Positions 20,912 to 31,559 of a DNA stretch of 64,000 nt are shown here, piece after piece; position 1 is the stretch's first letter, and each line of letters starts with the position of its first letter. The notes beneath the pieces are model-generated. The model had not been told where the DNA came from. It made no database searches and saw nothing but the letters and a program-made list of their open reading frames with translations. Location of the stretch: positions 10,478,501 through 10,542,500 of the forward strand of contig NC_037091.1 in assembly GCF_002994745.2 (NCBI RefSeq), given 5' to 3'. This DNA comes from Rosa chinensis (taxonomy: Eukaryota; Streptophyta; Magnoliopsida; Rosales; Rosaceae). Position numbers and translations under genes: made by a program.

Positions 20912-23003
20912 TTACTGCTGCTGAGCTTGTCGTGCCTGAGCACTGCTATAGCCTCCATAGCCAACTTGCCCACCATGAGCGCCATTAGCCTGACCACCAT
21001 AATTTCCAGAAGCTTGTGATGGATCAGCTCTCCAACCAGAATTTCCATAACCTGCATTTCCATTTGAGTCGCCATAGCCACTTCCGATGTATCCACCACC
21101 ACTACCTTGCTCCCCACCTGGACCACCAACGTTGTTATTTGGGACACTCCCAGAACGCCCTCCAACTGCACCATACGCAGATGGATTTCCATAGGATGCA
21201 TCACCTCCACCGTACCCACCATAACCATAACCTTGAGCTCCATACCCAGCCGCTGCACTAGGAGATTGACCAGCAGGCGCAGATCCAGGGCCACCACTTC
21301 CTGTAGCTGCACTGCCACTTTGAACACCCCAAGGAGCAGTATTCCCGTAGCCCATACCACCATATCCTGAGGGGGCTTGGGAGCTCCATGAACTTCTAGG
21401 AGCACCTGGTGGACCACCACCATAACCAGCATTTGGGGCATTGGGGTTTCCATAGGCAGCAGCAGCTGGACCACCATATCCAGTATTGGTACCACCATAA
21501 CCTCCATAGCCACCATAACCAATGCCATTACTAGAAGGAGCATACCCATAACTGGGTGCACTATACCCAGAAGAACCATAAGGAGGAAAACCACCTCCAG
21601 TGCTCTGAGATTGCATGTACCTATTGGAGTCAATTCGACCATCATATGCATTTGGGTTGCCACCAGATGCCCCATAGCCTTGGTAACCACCACCAGATGC
21701 ACCACCACCGCCCTGACCACCCCCCAAGGAACGGCCACCCCCACCAGGATTGGCATCTTTGGGAAGAGCCCTCTTTACTTCCACTTGCTTACCACTTAAA
21801 TCATGAAATGTCTTGTGCAAAACCCTATCAACTGCATCTTCAGTGTCAAATGAAATAAATCCAAATCCACGAGGTCGTCCAGTATTTTGGTCATACATTA
21901 CAACTACATCTGTTACATGGCCATAAGCTTCAAAATATTCACGGAATTCTTCTTCAGTTAGAGTGGGAGGCAGCCCACCAACAAATATCTTCTTGGTCCT
22001 AACATTTCCACCGCTTCCTGCATTTCTACCAGGATTAGGATTTCCTGATCTGACAGAAGTTTGTTGCTCCTCTCTTGAGAGGGCCCTCTTAGCCTCAACC
22101 TGAAATATAAAACCAGATGTTACGCACCAGAACTAAGGATATATTCATATGTGGAGATAACATATGCGCAAAGCCAGCTCAATTTTAACTTAATGAATGA
22201 AAACCTTCAATATATAATCAATAAAAGCTCCATAAAAAAGTGGCACGATCACACAAGGATGCATATAATGTCTAACTGACGCAATAGCACCAACATGGTT
22301 AGAAAAGAAATATCTTTTTTCAGCAGTCTCCCCATCTAAGAGCTAATATCAAGAGTTATAGTCCCATATATTCTGGTCTTACAAACATTCGATCACACTC
22401 AAGTTACTAGAAGTCCTCTACAATCCAAACTCTATAAAGTTCCTCCCACCTAAAACCTAAGCGTAAAGATCACCTCCCTTGCGTTACCCTACATCAACCT
22501 CCCTTCTGTCTCATGAATTCTACCCTCCCAAGTTCTTAGTACTAAACTCTACAACTCACCACAGCTCAACATCAATCAAGACACTTCTGGGTTATCTTCG
22601 GCTTCAAAAATAAACCTTTTCCCTATTAAAGAAACCTGAATCATAATATCTTGAACTACTCAATCACTCTAAATTCATATAAAACCAAAATACCAAGTAC
22701 TCATCCAAAATGAATCAGAAGCAAAAAAGAATCAAACTTTGTGCAAAAAAAAAGAAAGAAAGAGAGTTGGGATTGGCGTACCGTCCTGCCATCGATGGTG
22801 TGCTTTTCCTGAAGAACCCTATCAAGAACAGCAGGATCTACAAAGACGACGAACCCAAAACCCCTGGGTCTTTGAGTGATCTTGTCTCTCATAACCACCG
22901 TCTGCAAAACGTCGCCGTAATTGCTGAAGTACTCCTTCAGCTTATCCTCCGACGTCTCCCACGAAATCCCGCCGATGAAAAGCTTGCCCTGATCCGAATC
23001 CAT
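20912..23003 (-). CDS. hnRNP-like RNA-binding protein: two RRMs and a Gly/Tyr/Ser-rich tail (469 aa)
   Basis: There are two exons: 22782-23003 (74 codons, from ATG at 23003) and 20912-22099, with a GT-AG intron of 682 bp in phase 0. RRM1 (about residues 6-80) carries RNP2 LFIGGI and RNP1 RGFGFVVF. RRM2 (about 109-185) carries IFVGGL and RGFGFISF. From about residue 195 onward the chain is low-complexity, rich in GYGG, GGG and S/N/Q, ending QARQAQQQ. The arrangement and wording match the Arabidopsis At2g33410/At4g14300 group of nuclear hnRNP A/B-like proteins that bind RNA and can condense. The in-frame TTG 12 bp upstream is not the likely start. The 5' leader has a (GA)n tract. No damage is visible. 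Confidence 0.94.
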
Positions 23004-23111
23004 CTTCCCTCTCAAACCTTCTCAACCCTCTTCAAAGATTCGATCTTTACTCAATTTGGCTTCTGGGTCTTGCGATTTGGGGGAGAACCAGGGCAGGGTT
23101 TGTGGCCGACT

Positions 23112-23140
<29 letters not shown>
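23112..23140. repeat. (GA)n microsatellite in the RNA-binding-protein 5' leader or promoter
   Basis: About 14 GA repeats lie 109 bp upstream of the minus-strand ATG. On the transcribed strand this is a CT tract, common near plant transcription starts. Confidence 0.85.
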
Positions 23141-23143
<3 letters not shown>

Positions 23144-23821
23144 GGGGGGTCTCTCGGGTACGAATATGTGTTAGGCCTTTGGGTTTTCGGGGGTGGAAGT
23201 ACCGAGTTTGGACGGATGAGATTTGCTGGATTGGTTGGTCGGGAAGGGATTGTGATGTATGTGGTGGGGGATGGACGGCCAGGATTTGGTGTGAGTCGTC
23301 AGGAGTGAGTCAGTGGGCTAAGTACGTACGCAGTCTTCTAATTTTACTCATGTGTTTGGCACGTGAGAGGCACAGATGATGATGAGCTTTTAGTTTCACT
23401 ACCTGCCAAAAATAGTAACAGTTTCCTTAAACTATGTTGAACTTTAACTTTAATTAAAGAAAGAATAGTGAGTTTAAGAGCATCTTCAGTGTCAAGTCAC
23501 ATGTAAATGGGATAAGTGGGTAAGATCTTTGGATACTTTTCAATTGTAGAGGACAGTTGTTTTAAGATGAAAAGAAGAAAATACAATGAATTTGAAGTAG
23601 TATCATTAGTAAGTTTTTGATGCAACCCTATCAGTATATTTGTATATGATAACTTTTTAGGGACACACTTTATTGAGTCACTTAATAAAATGAAAACATT
23701 CACTTATTCAACTTTACATGACTCAAACAAATTAATGTAATAAAATCAGTAAATAAAGTTTGTCTTGAACATAACATCAAAAAGTCAAAAAAAAAAAAAC
23801 ACTAAAATAAGTTTGTCTTGA

Positions 23822-23942
23822 CGATATGGTATTAGTTCAGTGGTTAGAGTATCTATTACCTAAGATTAATGTCCTGAGTTCGAGTCACCATGAGGGTAGA
23901 AGTGAAATCATTTGATACTCTTATAAAAAATAAAAATAAATA
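23822..23942 (+). mobile_element. tRNA-derived SINE, copy 2
   Basis: An A-box-like TATTAGTTCAGTGGTTAGAG and a B-box-like GAGTTCGAGTC are followed by the same body as copy 1 (GTGAAATCATTTGATACTC) and an A-rich tail. The flanking DNA contains a short direct duplication (AAGTTTGTCTTGA and ACATCAAAAAGTCAA each twice at 23758-23955), and the SINE sits inside the second copy. Confidence 0.75.
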
Positions 23943-24297
23943 AAACATCAAAAAGTCAAGGAATGCAACCTATTTGAGGATACAACTCAACCGAGACCTA
24001 ATTCACAGAGAGAAGGGAAATTGGGATAGAGCACAAAGGACCAAGCCTAAGAGCCCAACACTTGAAGACGAGACCAGCTTAAAATGACCATCAATGGAAG
24101 AACCCATAAGAGTGAATCTGGCTAATTTTTATCTTTTAAACCATGGACCTAATCCACAATTGTTTGTACCATGCCCCATGGTTATAATCCTAAGAAAGCC
24201 ACCAGACTATGCCATTACAAATTCAAATAGGAGCATCAATGAAGATGACAAGATTTCAACTCAATCACTGTACAACTAGCAACAACATTTGATACCA

Positions 24298-25330
24298 AAC
24301 GTTGTCACACATAAACCAAGACTTGCTTAGAGACCAAGCGAATGGTGCCCCAAACTAAGAGAATGTTGAAACATGAACTAAGATATGGATGAGGGAACCA
24401 TAGTTACCAAACCTTCAAGCCAAAACGTCACACGTAAACCAAGACTCACTTAGAGACCAAGCGAATGATGCCCCAAACTAAGAGAATGTCAAAACATGGA
24501 CTAAGATATGGATGAGGGAACTAAATCTTCACACCAAAACGTCACACGTAAAGCAAGACTCACTTAGCGACTAAGCGAATGATGCCCCAAACTAAGAAAA
24601 TGTCGGCACATGGACTAATAAGATATGGATGAGGGAACCAAAGTCACCAAACCTTCACGCCAAAACGTCACACGTAAACTAAGACTCACTTAGAGACCAA
24701 GCAAATGGTACCCCAAACTAAGAGAATGTCAAAACATGGACGAAGATATGGATGAGGGAACCAAAGTCACCAAATGAAAACCAAGACTCACTTAGAGACC
24801 AAGCAAATGGTGCCCCAAACTAAGAGAATGTCGAAACTGGACGAAGATATGGATGAGGGAACCAGAGTCATCAAACCTTCAAGCTTAAACCTGCACAAAT
24901 CGAAATTGTCTAAAGAGAAAACAAACCCCCTAGCTTATAATGATCACCCGAACCCCACACAATCACCAGAACATAAGTTTGCACAATCCAAGGACAACTC
25001 ATTTGGTCCCAATATTTGCCACACACAAACTAAGACTCCTAGAGACCAAGTGAACGGCGTCCCAAACATAAAGAACGTCAAAATATTAATTATGATATGA
25101 TGAGGGAAGGAGAGTCAGATAATCTTCACATCAAAACATGCACAAATCCAATTTGTACAAATAGAGAACAAGTCGCCTATGATGATCACTTGAGCCCATT
25201 GCCACACACAAATCAAGACTCATAGAGACCAAGCGAATGACGCCCTAAACCAAGAGAATATCATAACATAGATTAGGATGATAGGACCTAAAGGAGGAAC
25301 AAGAGTCACCGCCCAACCTTCACCTCAAAA
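24298..25330. repeat. Minisatellite-like tandem array (unit about 113-127 bp)
   Basis: At least five good and two decayed units each contain CGTCACACGTAAACCAAGAC, then TTAGAGACCAAGCGAATG, CCCCAAACTAAGAGAATGTC and ATATGGATGAGGGAAC. Clear starts are near 24303, 24427, 24540 and 24667, then degenerate ones near 24780, 25015 and 25200. Units are contiguous without unique spacers. Open frames across it are by-products. Sequence on both sides (about 23970-24290 and 25330-25440) shares its style, so the array may sit inside a larger unidentified repeat. Confidence 0.8.
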
Positions 25331-25448
25331 CCTGCACAAATCCAACCTATCTAGACAGGGAACAAGCCACTTATGACGACCACTAGAGCCATACACCACC
25401 GTTGGAAAATGAGCATACATCATCTAAGAACGACAAACCTAAATGAAA

Positions 25449-26174
25449 CTATCGTTCTTTTTTTAAATAATAATAAATACAAAAACAATAAATACAATAT
25501 TTAAAGACTGTAAAATGGGTCAACTTAAACATAATCAATACAACAACTAGGCCCATAAAAGACAACTTAAATAGAGTCTTCAGGAAAAATCTAACCCTTC
25601 GCTCATTCTTAGAAGAATAGCTCAATCCCTCAGAAACGTAAAAGAGCCTCTTTTGCATATGTTGTTCCACCATATCATAACGCATCTCCATAATGCGAAG
25701 CACATGTGTCCGCAAAGAGTTAACAACAACACCTCCCCTTCCAAGCACTCCAGATAGGACATAACCTCCAGTATATGTGTCCTGAATCGCGCTGACCACA
25801 ATAGCATCCCTTAGGCATTGATTATAATGTTCAGGTATGATACCACATGCAACAATCATATCTATGTAGCTTTTTGCATCTTCTGAAGCACTACCAGTAG
25901 AAACACAAGTGTGCAAACCCTCAAAGAACTCAACATATTCATCTATGACCACAAGTATTTTCTTCTTACCCTTATGCCTGCCACAGAATATCATTTCAGT
26001 AGGAAACATTTCATCCGGATGTCGTTTCTTCCATCTTGACTTGAATCTTGTTAAACTTCTCTTCACCCTTGACATTTGCTCATAAGATGACAATTTGCCA
26101 ACCTTAATGATTTGTTTAGCACAAGATGCCATCTCCGTACATAACTTAAGACTCCTAGCATAAGCAGCAGCCAT
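25449..26174 (-). CDS. Intronless 241-aa ORF of unknown family with C-terminal hydrophobic segment
   Basis: The ORF starts at ATG 26174 (MAAAYARSLKLCTEMASCAK) and runs uninterrupted for 241 codons in a repeat-rich area. Residues about 37-75 are basic (RSLTRFKSRWKKRHP, GRHKGKKK). The middle (about 75-180) is a mixed, probably folded region. Residues about 199-235 are strongly hydrophobic (FKLSFMGLVVVLIMFKL, then CIYCFCIYYY), suggesting one or two membrane segments or a tail anchor, before KKER. I do not recognise the family. It could be a single-copy lineage gene, a retrocopy (no introns) or part of an unrecognised transposon. No promoter or poly-A evidence was found. Confidence 0.5.
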   Translation of the reverse strand: MAAAYARSLKLCTEMASCAKQIIKVGKLSSYEQMSRVKRSLTRFKSRWKKRHPDEMFPTEMIFCGRHKGKKKILVVIDEYVEFFEGLHTCVSTGSASEDAKSYIDMIVACGIIPEHYNQCLRDAIVVSAIQDTYTGGYVLSGVLGRGGVVVNSLRTHVLRIMEMRYDMVEQHMQKRLFYVSEGLSYSSKNERRVRFFLKTLFKLSFMGLVVVLIMFKLTHFTVFKYCIYCFCIYYYLKKER

Positions 26175-26261
26175 TGTCTCACCAATCTTCCTTTTTACTA
26201 TCTTGTATGAACTTGTTATATTCTTAATTGGTATAGATTATACATATATACACACACATAA

Positions 26262-27040
26262 TTTCTAAAAGTCAATTCCCTTGTTTGGCATTATCAGATT
26301 GGAAATTTTAAATTTCTCTATGGAAAAAAAACGAATGAATTCGTTATTTAAATTCCTCACTTCAATTTCCACCAAAATATCGTAAATTCATTTACGAATT
26401 CCTTGCGCAGTATTCAATTTTTATTTTCAAAACAAGACTTTTTTCTATTTTATCTTTTTATTTGTTTTAAACTTTCTTAATTTATTAGACATTTCAAATC
26501 CTAAATAGATGCAACCAAACAACAGAAATTGCAATTAATGGAATTTTAAATTGATGGAGTTAGAGATTCCATCATTTATAAATTCTTGCGGATTTTATAA
26601 TTTTCTCATCCAAACGCACCGTTAGAGTGTGTTTGGATAAGGAAAAAAATGATGGAATTTAATTGAAAGTGAGGATTTCATAATTCCTAAAAGCCAATTC
26701 CCTCGTTTGGCATTATTACATTGGAAATTTTAAATTTCTCTGTGGAAAAAAATGAAGGAATTCGTCGTTATTTAAATTCCTCACTTCAATTTCCACCAAA
26801 ATATGTGTCATTTACGAATTCCTTTGCAATATTCAATTTTTATTTCCAAAACAAGACTTTTTTCTATTTTATCTTTTTATTTGTTTTAAACTTTCTTAAT
26901 TTATTACATATTTCAAATCCTAAATAGATGCAACCAAACAATAGAAATTGCAATTAATGAAATTTTAGATTGATGGAGTTAAAGATTCCATCGTTTATAA
27001 ATTTCTACGAATTTTATAATTTTCTCATCCAAACGCAAAA
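26262..27040. repeat. Two tandem copies of an AT-rich MITE-like unit (period about 422 bp)
   Basis: The block starting (A/C)TAAAAG(T/C)CAATTCCC occurs near 26264 and again near 26686, and the following roughly 350 bp align closely to their ends (TTTCTCATCCAAACGCA). Between copies lies GTGTGTTTGGATAAGGAAA, which resembles the reverse complement of the right end, so the unit may be a MITE with TGTTTGGAT-type inverted ends that inserted twice or was duplicated. Confidence 0.7.
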
Positions 27041-27816
27041 ACTTCTAGAAGTTATTCCCACACATACTATACTTGAAAAGTTAATCTTAATCTAGATAGT
27101 TACCAACTTCCGTAACAATCATGATCTGAAATGATTGGTCCTGGACTATATATCGCCCTAACTGTCTAAGAAAGTCCACCTCTTAGGCTAGACCAAGCTT
27201 TCTAGTGGTCGACAGTATAGCATCAGGTCATCAATTTCAAGTCTATGTCCACCGGTGAAGAGAACAGAGTAGAGCACCCCGTCCAAAGCCCAGTCCAAGT
27301 GACATAGCTAAACTCGATCTCCTGCGCCTATGTACATTCGAAGCGTCTTCTTTAGCCCAATGTCGTCGAGCACCAAACCCAAAAGAACTAGAACCGGTTT
27401 GCACCCCTATGCTGCCTCTTCCACAAGATCACTAACATCGCCGCGATCAACAACAACCAGCAGACCGTGCAATCTTGCCTGCAGCACAAACGAACCTCTA
27501 CAATGGAGCACCACCATATAGAACAACCTCTGACAGTCGTCAACCAAAGGTCGGGCACTGTGAGATCGGAGTCGCAAAAGTATCTTGGGATTTTTCTCAC
27601 CTCATTCTCTTTGCAAACCCTAGGGTTCTAGACACATTAATAAGACAAATTGATTGGTCACCATGATAATTTTGTTCTTACCAAATTTGTCTAGATTTGT
27701 TTAAATAATCCCATAACTAGAAAAATCACACACCCAATGGGTGTGAGTAGAGATTGTGATTATATCAGTATGGTGAGAAGTTATCTGAACATATAAAAAG
27801 TCAGTGCAAATAGTGA
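27041..27816. other. Unassigned repeat-like region
   Basis: The sequence is moderately GC-rich at 27240-27640 with short overlapping open stretches on both strands and no recognisable protein. Its style resembles the retroposon at 5667-6374, so LINE 5' or ORF1-type sequence is possible. I cannot support a gene. Confidence 0.3.
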
Positions 27817-28147
27817 GATGTTTTTTTTTTTTGAAAGGGGTTTGTGGTTTGGAACCCAGCCTAGCTAGGAGGCTCAGCCCCACGCTCGTTTCCATTTATT
27901 ATATTATAGTTATAATTTTGCATCGAGGGGGACATAAAACCTGAACCCCGAGCTACAAAGAAACACTTACAATAATTCTCGTAAAGAACATCCTGAATAA
28001 TAGCAGGAGTCTCATCTTCCAAACATCATCAAAGTAGAATAAACTAGCAAGATGAGCAAGCTTATCTGCAACACCATTTGCTCCACGGAAAATATGCCGA
28101 ATTGTAACTGATTGAAAAGTCAACAAGTAATCTTTACAATCATCCAA
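27817..28147 (-). mobile_element. 5'-truncated LINE: C-terminal RNase H-like remnant
   Basis: On the minus strand 27953-28147 encodes DDCKDYLLTFQSV, IRHIFRGANGVADKLAHLAS and F(D)DVW, the closing part of the RNase H-like domain found at the end of plant LINE ORF2. It is followed by a short 3' tail that ends in the poly-A seen as poly-T at about 27820-27833. The upstream enzyme domains are absent. A block starting AAACATCATCAAAGTAGAAT is repeated at about 28021 and 28146. Confidence 0.75.
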
Positions 28148-29096
28148 ACATCATCAAAGTAGAATAAACTAGCAAGGTGAGAAGTTATATGCATGAGAGT
28201 TTTCCATTTTTCTCATCATTTTTAAGTCTGGTTTTGATTTTGTTATTTACAATTAACCCTCGACACATTAAATATAATTTGATATTATGGTGTAAAGATA
28301 CTTAAGCGTTTGTCAATTGGCTTTTTTTATTTTATTTTTTATTTTTTAAATTGGTTTAGATAATTTCTTTCTTCCTCAAACTGCGATAAAAAAATTAAAG
28401 AGTAATGCAGTTTGTGGATTTGTGGTAAATAGCAGTTGGTGATCCATTGCTCATAGGTCTAGTAAAAGTTCTCCCACGTTGAGATTAACAGTTTCTTCTC
28501 TCTTTGTTTTTTTCTTTTTTGTTTTCTTTTTCTCGTCCTCTTTTTATATTTCATATTTTTAATTTGCTGTTTTATCCATTATCTAATAAAGTTTATAATC
28601 TTAGAGTTTTAATTAACCAAGGACAATTGCAGGGTTTTTAAATCTTATTGGCTTAATTAATACTAATCCTTTCACATCCGTTTTGACTGAGAAAGTGAAT
28701 TCTCTTGTCCTTACTCAATCTCACAATGTCATTACTCAATCTCAAGACTGTGGGTTCGAATATTGTAGCAGGCCAACGGCTACCTCGTTCAAGCATGAAA
28801 AGAACATGGCTGTCTCTCATTCATAAATTCTCACCAGGCCAAAAGTTAAAAACAAAATAAATAAGGTGAGAGCCGCATTTTGCAAATGTAGATCACAAGC
28901 CAGGCAAAGCTTTTGTCTTTCTTTCTTTATTGAACTCGTGCACCCACCACACACAGCTTTCATCATTGAACTCCAACGTTACTATTTTCAAAAACCGTTG
29001 GAGCCCAAATGGTTTTAAAATTCCTATGACTACCACCGTCACCTTTCCCCATCTATATGAATCAATCCACATTCCTCAGACTGAGTAGCAGGTCTA
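28148..29096. other. Upstream region of the MGCFL gene
   Basis: AT- and T-rich sequence without coding potential. The last 200 bp are likely to be the promoter and 5' leader of the gene starting at 29097. No element can be located with confidence. Confidence 0.4.
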
Positions 29097-30208
29097 ATGG
29101 GGTGCTTCCTTGCCTGCTTCGGCATTTCCAAGAAGCGAAAGAGGCGAAGACTTTCCAACAGAGTTGCTGCAGCTGGTGGAGACTATGTAAATTCTCTTAC
29201 CTAATCTTCAACCACAATCTGAAGCCATCCATCCATATTTTGTTAGTTTTCGGGTGTTTATAGTTGGTGTCACACTAAACCGAATTCGCCGTTCATTTTG
29301 CTGCAGAGACGTGGGAGTTATGTACCACTGGACTCATCATCTCTCGCAATAATCGGTCTTGATGGTCCGAAAGAGAGTCCCAATAGTGCAGGTTGTGAAC
29401 AGCTCAGGTCAGTTCTTGCTTTTATTTCTCGATACATTGTGTTAATGTGTTAATATATGGAGTGGACTAAAATGTTTACTAGCTGGATACATCTTTTCTT
29501 TTTCTTTTTTTGAATATTTGTTGTTTTAGAGACAAGCCGAAAGAGGCGACGAGCTTCAAGGTCAGGAAGAAAGTCAGCTTCAATCTGAATGTCCAGACCT
29601 ACGAGCCTATTTCGAATGATTATGATTTTGTGGAGAGTGAGGAGGAGGAAGAAGAAGTTGACAACAATGGACAGGAAGGGTCAAAAGGAAGGTCATCCAC
29701 GTCAGCATCTAAGAGGGCCTCAACTGCATTGAGTTCATCAATAGGACTTTTTCCTTCAAACTACAGGTACCAAAATGTTCGAGACAGCTACGACAGCTAC
29801 GAAGAAGAGGACTATGTAGCAGATGAAGAAAGTGATCTTGATGATGATGATTACTATGGTGATGATGACTACTGCGATGGTGATAGTGATATGGATGATC
29901 CAAGAATGAGCCAAGAAGGGGTTCCTAAGCAAAGTTTCTCTTCATCTATAAATGGAGAATTGGAATCGTGCCGGTGGAGTCTGAATGCGGGAGATAATAT
30001 CCCATATGCACATTCTGTATTGAGTCCAATTGAAAATTTGAGTCAGTGGAAAGCAGCCAAAGCAAAAATAGCAGCACCAAAGCAGCAAAAGGAGAATGTC
30101 CCAATTCAAGAACCAAGAATTCTATACAGCAGATCAAGTTGCAACCAGTCCAAACCTCTATTGCAAGAAATCCCAGTCCACGCCAGCCTTTCAAGTTGGA
30201 TAAAATAA
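29097..30208 (+). CDS. Plant-specific acidic protein beginning MGCFLACFG (289 aa, 3 exons)
   Basis: The exons are 29097-29186, 29307-29407 and 29530-30208, joined by GT-AG introns with frame kept. The start ATG at 29097 gives MGCFLACFGISKKRKRRR; an upstream ATG in another frame (29057) is not the likely start. After a basic segment come RKKVSFNLNVQTYEP (about residues 72-86), long acidic runs of D, E and Y (about 90-190), then SVLSPIENLSQWKAAKAK and the closing HASLSSWIK. This order matches an uncharacterised family seen across dicots. A Gly-Cys after Met plus a further Cys could allow N-myristoylation and palmitoylation (inference). No domain of known function is present. Confidence 0.85.
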
Positions 30209-31559
30209 TGCAATGGATAGAGAGTATGATATCAATCTTAAGCTCAGTTACATTTCGGATACTGAAAACTGAGGAGGATATTCAACACGTGTACTTGAGG
30301 CTGCTTTTTCTCTAGCAAATTTTGGATAGTGTGTGATATTTGGGAGATTGTTGTTTGGGTATTTCTTTCTGATTCTTTCAATTGTGTTGTATATGAAGAT
30401 TTTGTTGGGTAGATTTGCCCAACTGTTTGTGTAAGAATTTGACAGTAAAAGGAAACACAAGTCATGGATTCCAAATCCTTGATTTGTAATTTACAGTGCA
30501 AAATATATTTTTGATATATCATCATTTTTTGGATGTAATTGGAGTTTATTATTTCAACTCTAAGATTATATTTCTCTGTGTTTGATGTTGAGTGTACCAA
30601 GTTGGTGAAATGGTTTTCCAATTCTTTATGCCTAATAATGCAGCATAGAGTAGATGATATGCCCAATAATGAGCTACGTGCAGGTATAGATTCACATTTG
30701 ATATAGAAGCAGAGTCGATTCATCAAAAGAAATTCAATAAAAATTCAGCGAAGAATAAATCAATATCAAACTACACAAAGCTCTACCTAATAAATCAATC
30801 ACCGAGTGTTTCAGAAATTTTCTTTTTCTTTTTCACTTTACTGGAAATACACTGGTAACTGGAATATTCGAATTTCAATCAATCAAACAAACAAACAGCA
30901 AAATAATTGCACCTCACCTGAGTGATACTGGCACATGCTGTTCTTGCAGGGCAGCAGGAACATGCAAATCCACTTGGTCCTAATTATAGATTCCTTAGGC
31001 TTATAGTCATAGATTCCTTTCATATTCAGACTGCATATGGATATCTTTTTTGTTCTTTCTTTTGAGTGCTGAAGGCGAAGAGTAAAGAAAAAAAAACAAA
31101 GATTGAAGAACCTTAAAGATGATTATCAAAGTAACCTGTCAATGTGAATCACATACAGGTTATGACTTATAATATGCACGGTAAAGCTTAAAAGAAACGA
31201 AAAAGAAAAAGAAAAAGAAAAAAAAAAAAGCATACATTAACTGTATTTAGTAAATTACATATTGTGAACACGATATTGCTTTTATCCCTATCTGCTTTCA
31301 TTCATTCCCGGAAGATGGCTCTAACTCAATTTGAATATCTTGCTGTAATAAAGCTCGGTGCAATGTAACCTAAAAAAATGGCACTAGACTTGATGCAAAA
31401 CATGGGCGACTGCCTTGTCTTGGTCTCAGGACCTTTGGTCCATCCTTAACACGGTTAAGACAGAGCCAATTTGTATAGAAATCATCAAAATCAGCTTGGA
31501 GAGAATGCCTGATTGATTTATGCAGCAGATATCCTGGTTCTTGAGTTACTGAATGATAT
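30209..31559. other. Intergenic region between two convergent genes
   Basis: It holds the 3' ends of the genes at 29097-30208 (plus) and 31560-34631 (minus). An A-rich purine run occurs at about 31195-31230. Open stretches at 30244-30726 on the minus strand have no recognisable content. Confidence 0.45.

Noticed and set aside
20887..21858. Long open frames overlapping the RNA-binding protein in other frames and on the plus strand
   Set aside because: They arise from the repetitive Gly/Tyr-rich codons of the real exon (20912-22099) and are rich in Met, His or Val without domains.
22782..23015. RNA-binding protein start at 23015
   Set aside because: The codon there is TTG; ATG at 23003 gives MDSDQGKLFIGG, which matches the family's start.
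24298..25330. Possible CRISPR array
   Set aside because: Units of 113-127 bp are contiguous with no unique spacers, and the genome is a plant nucleus. It is a tandem repeat.
30244..30726. A 160-aa minus-strand gene
   Set aside because: It overlaps the 3' UTR side of the MGCFL gene, has no recognisable domain and shows no splice or start support.
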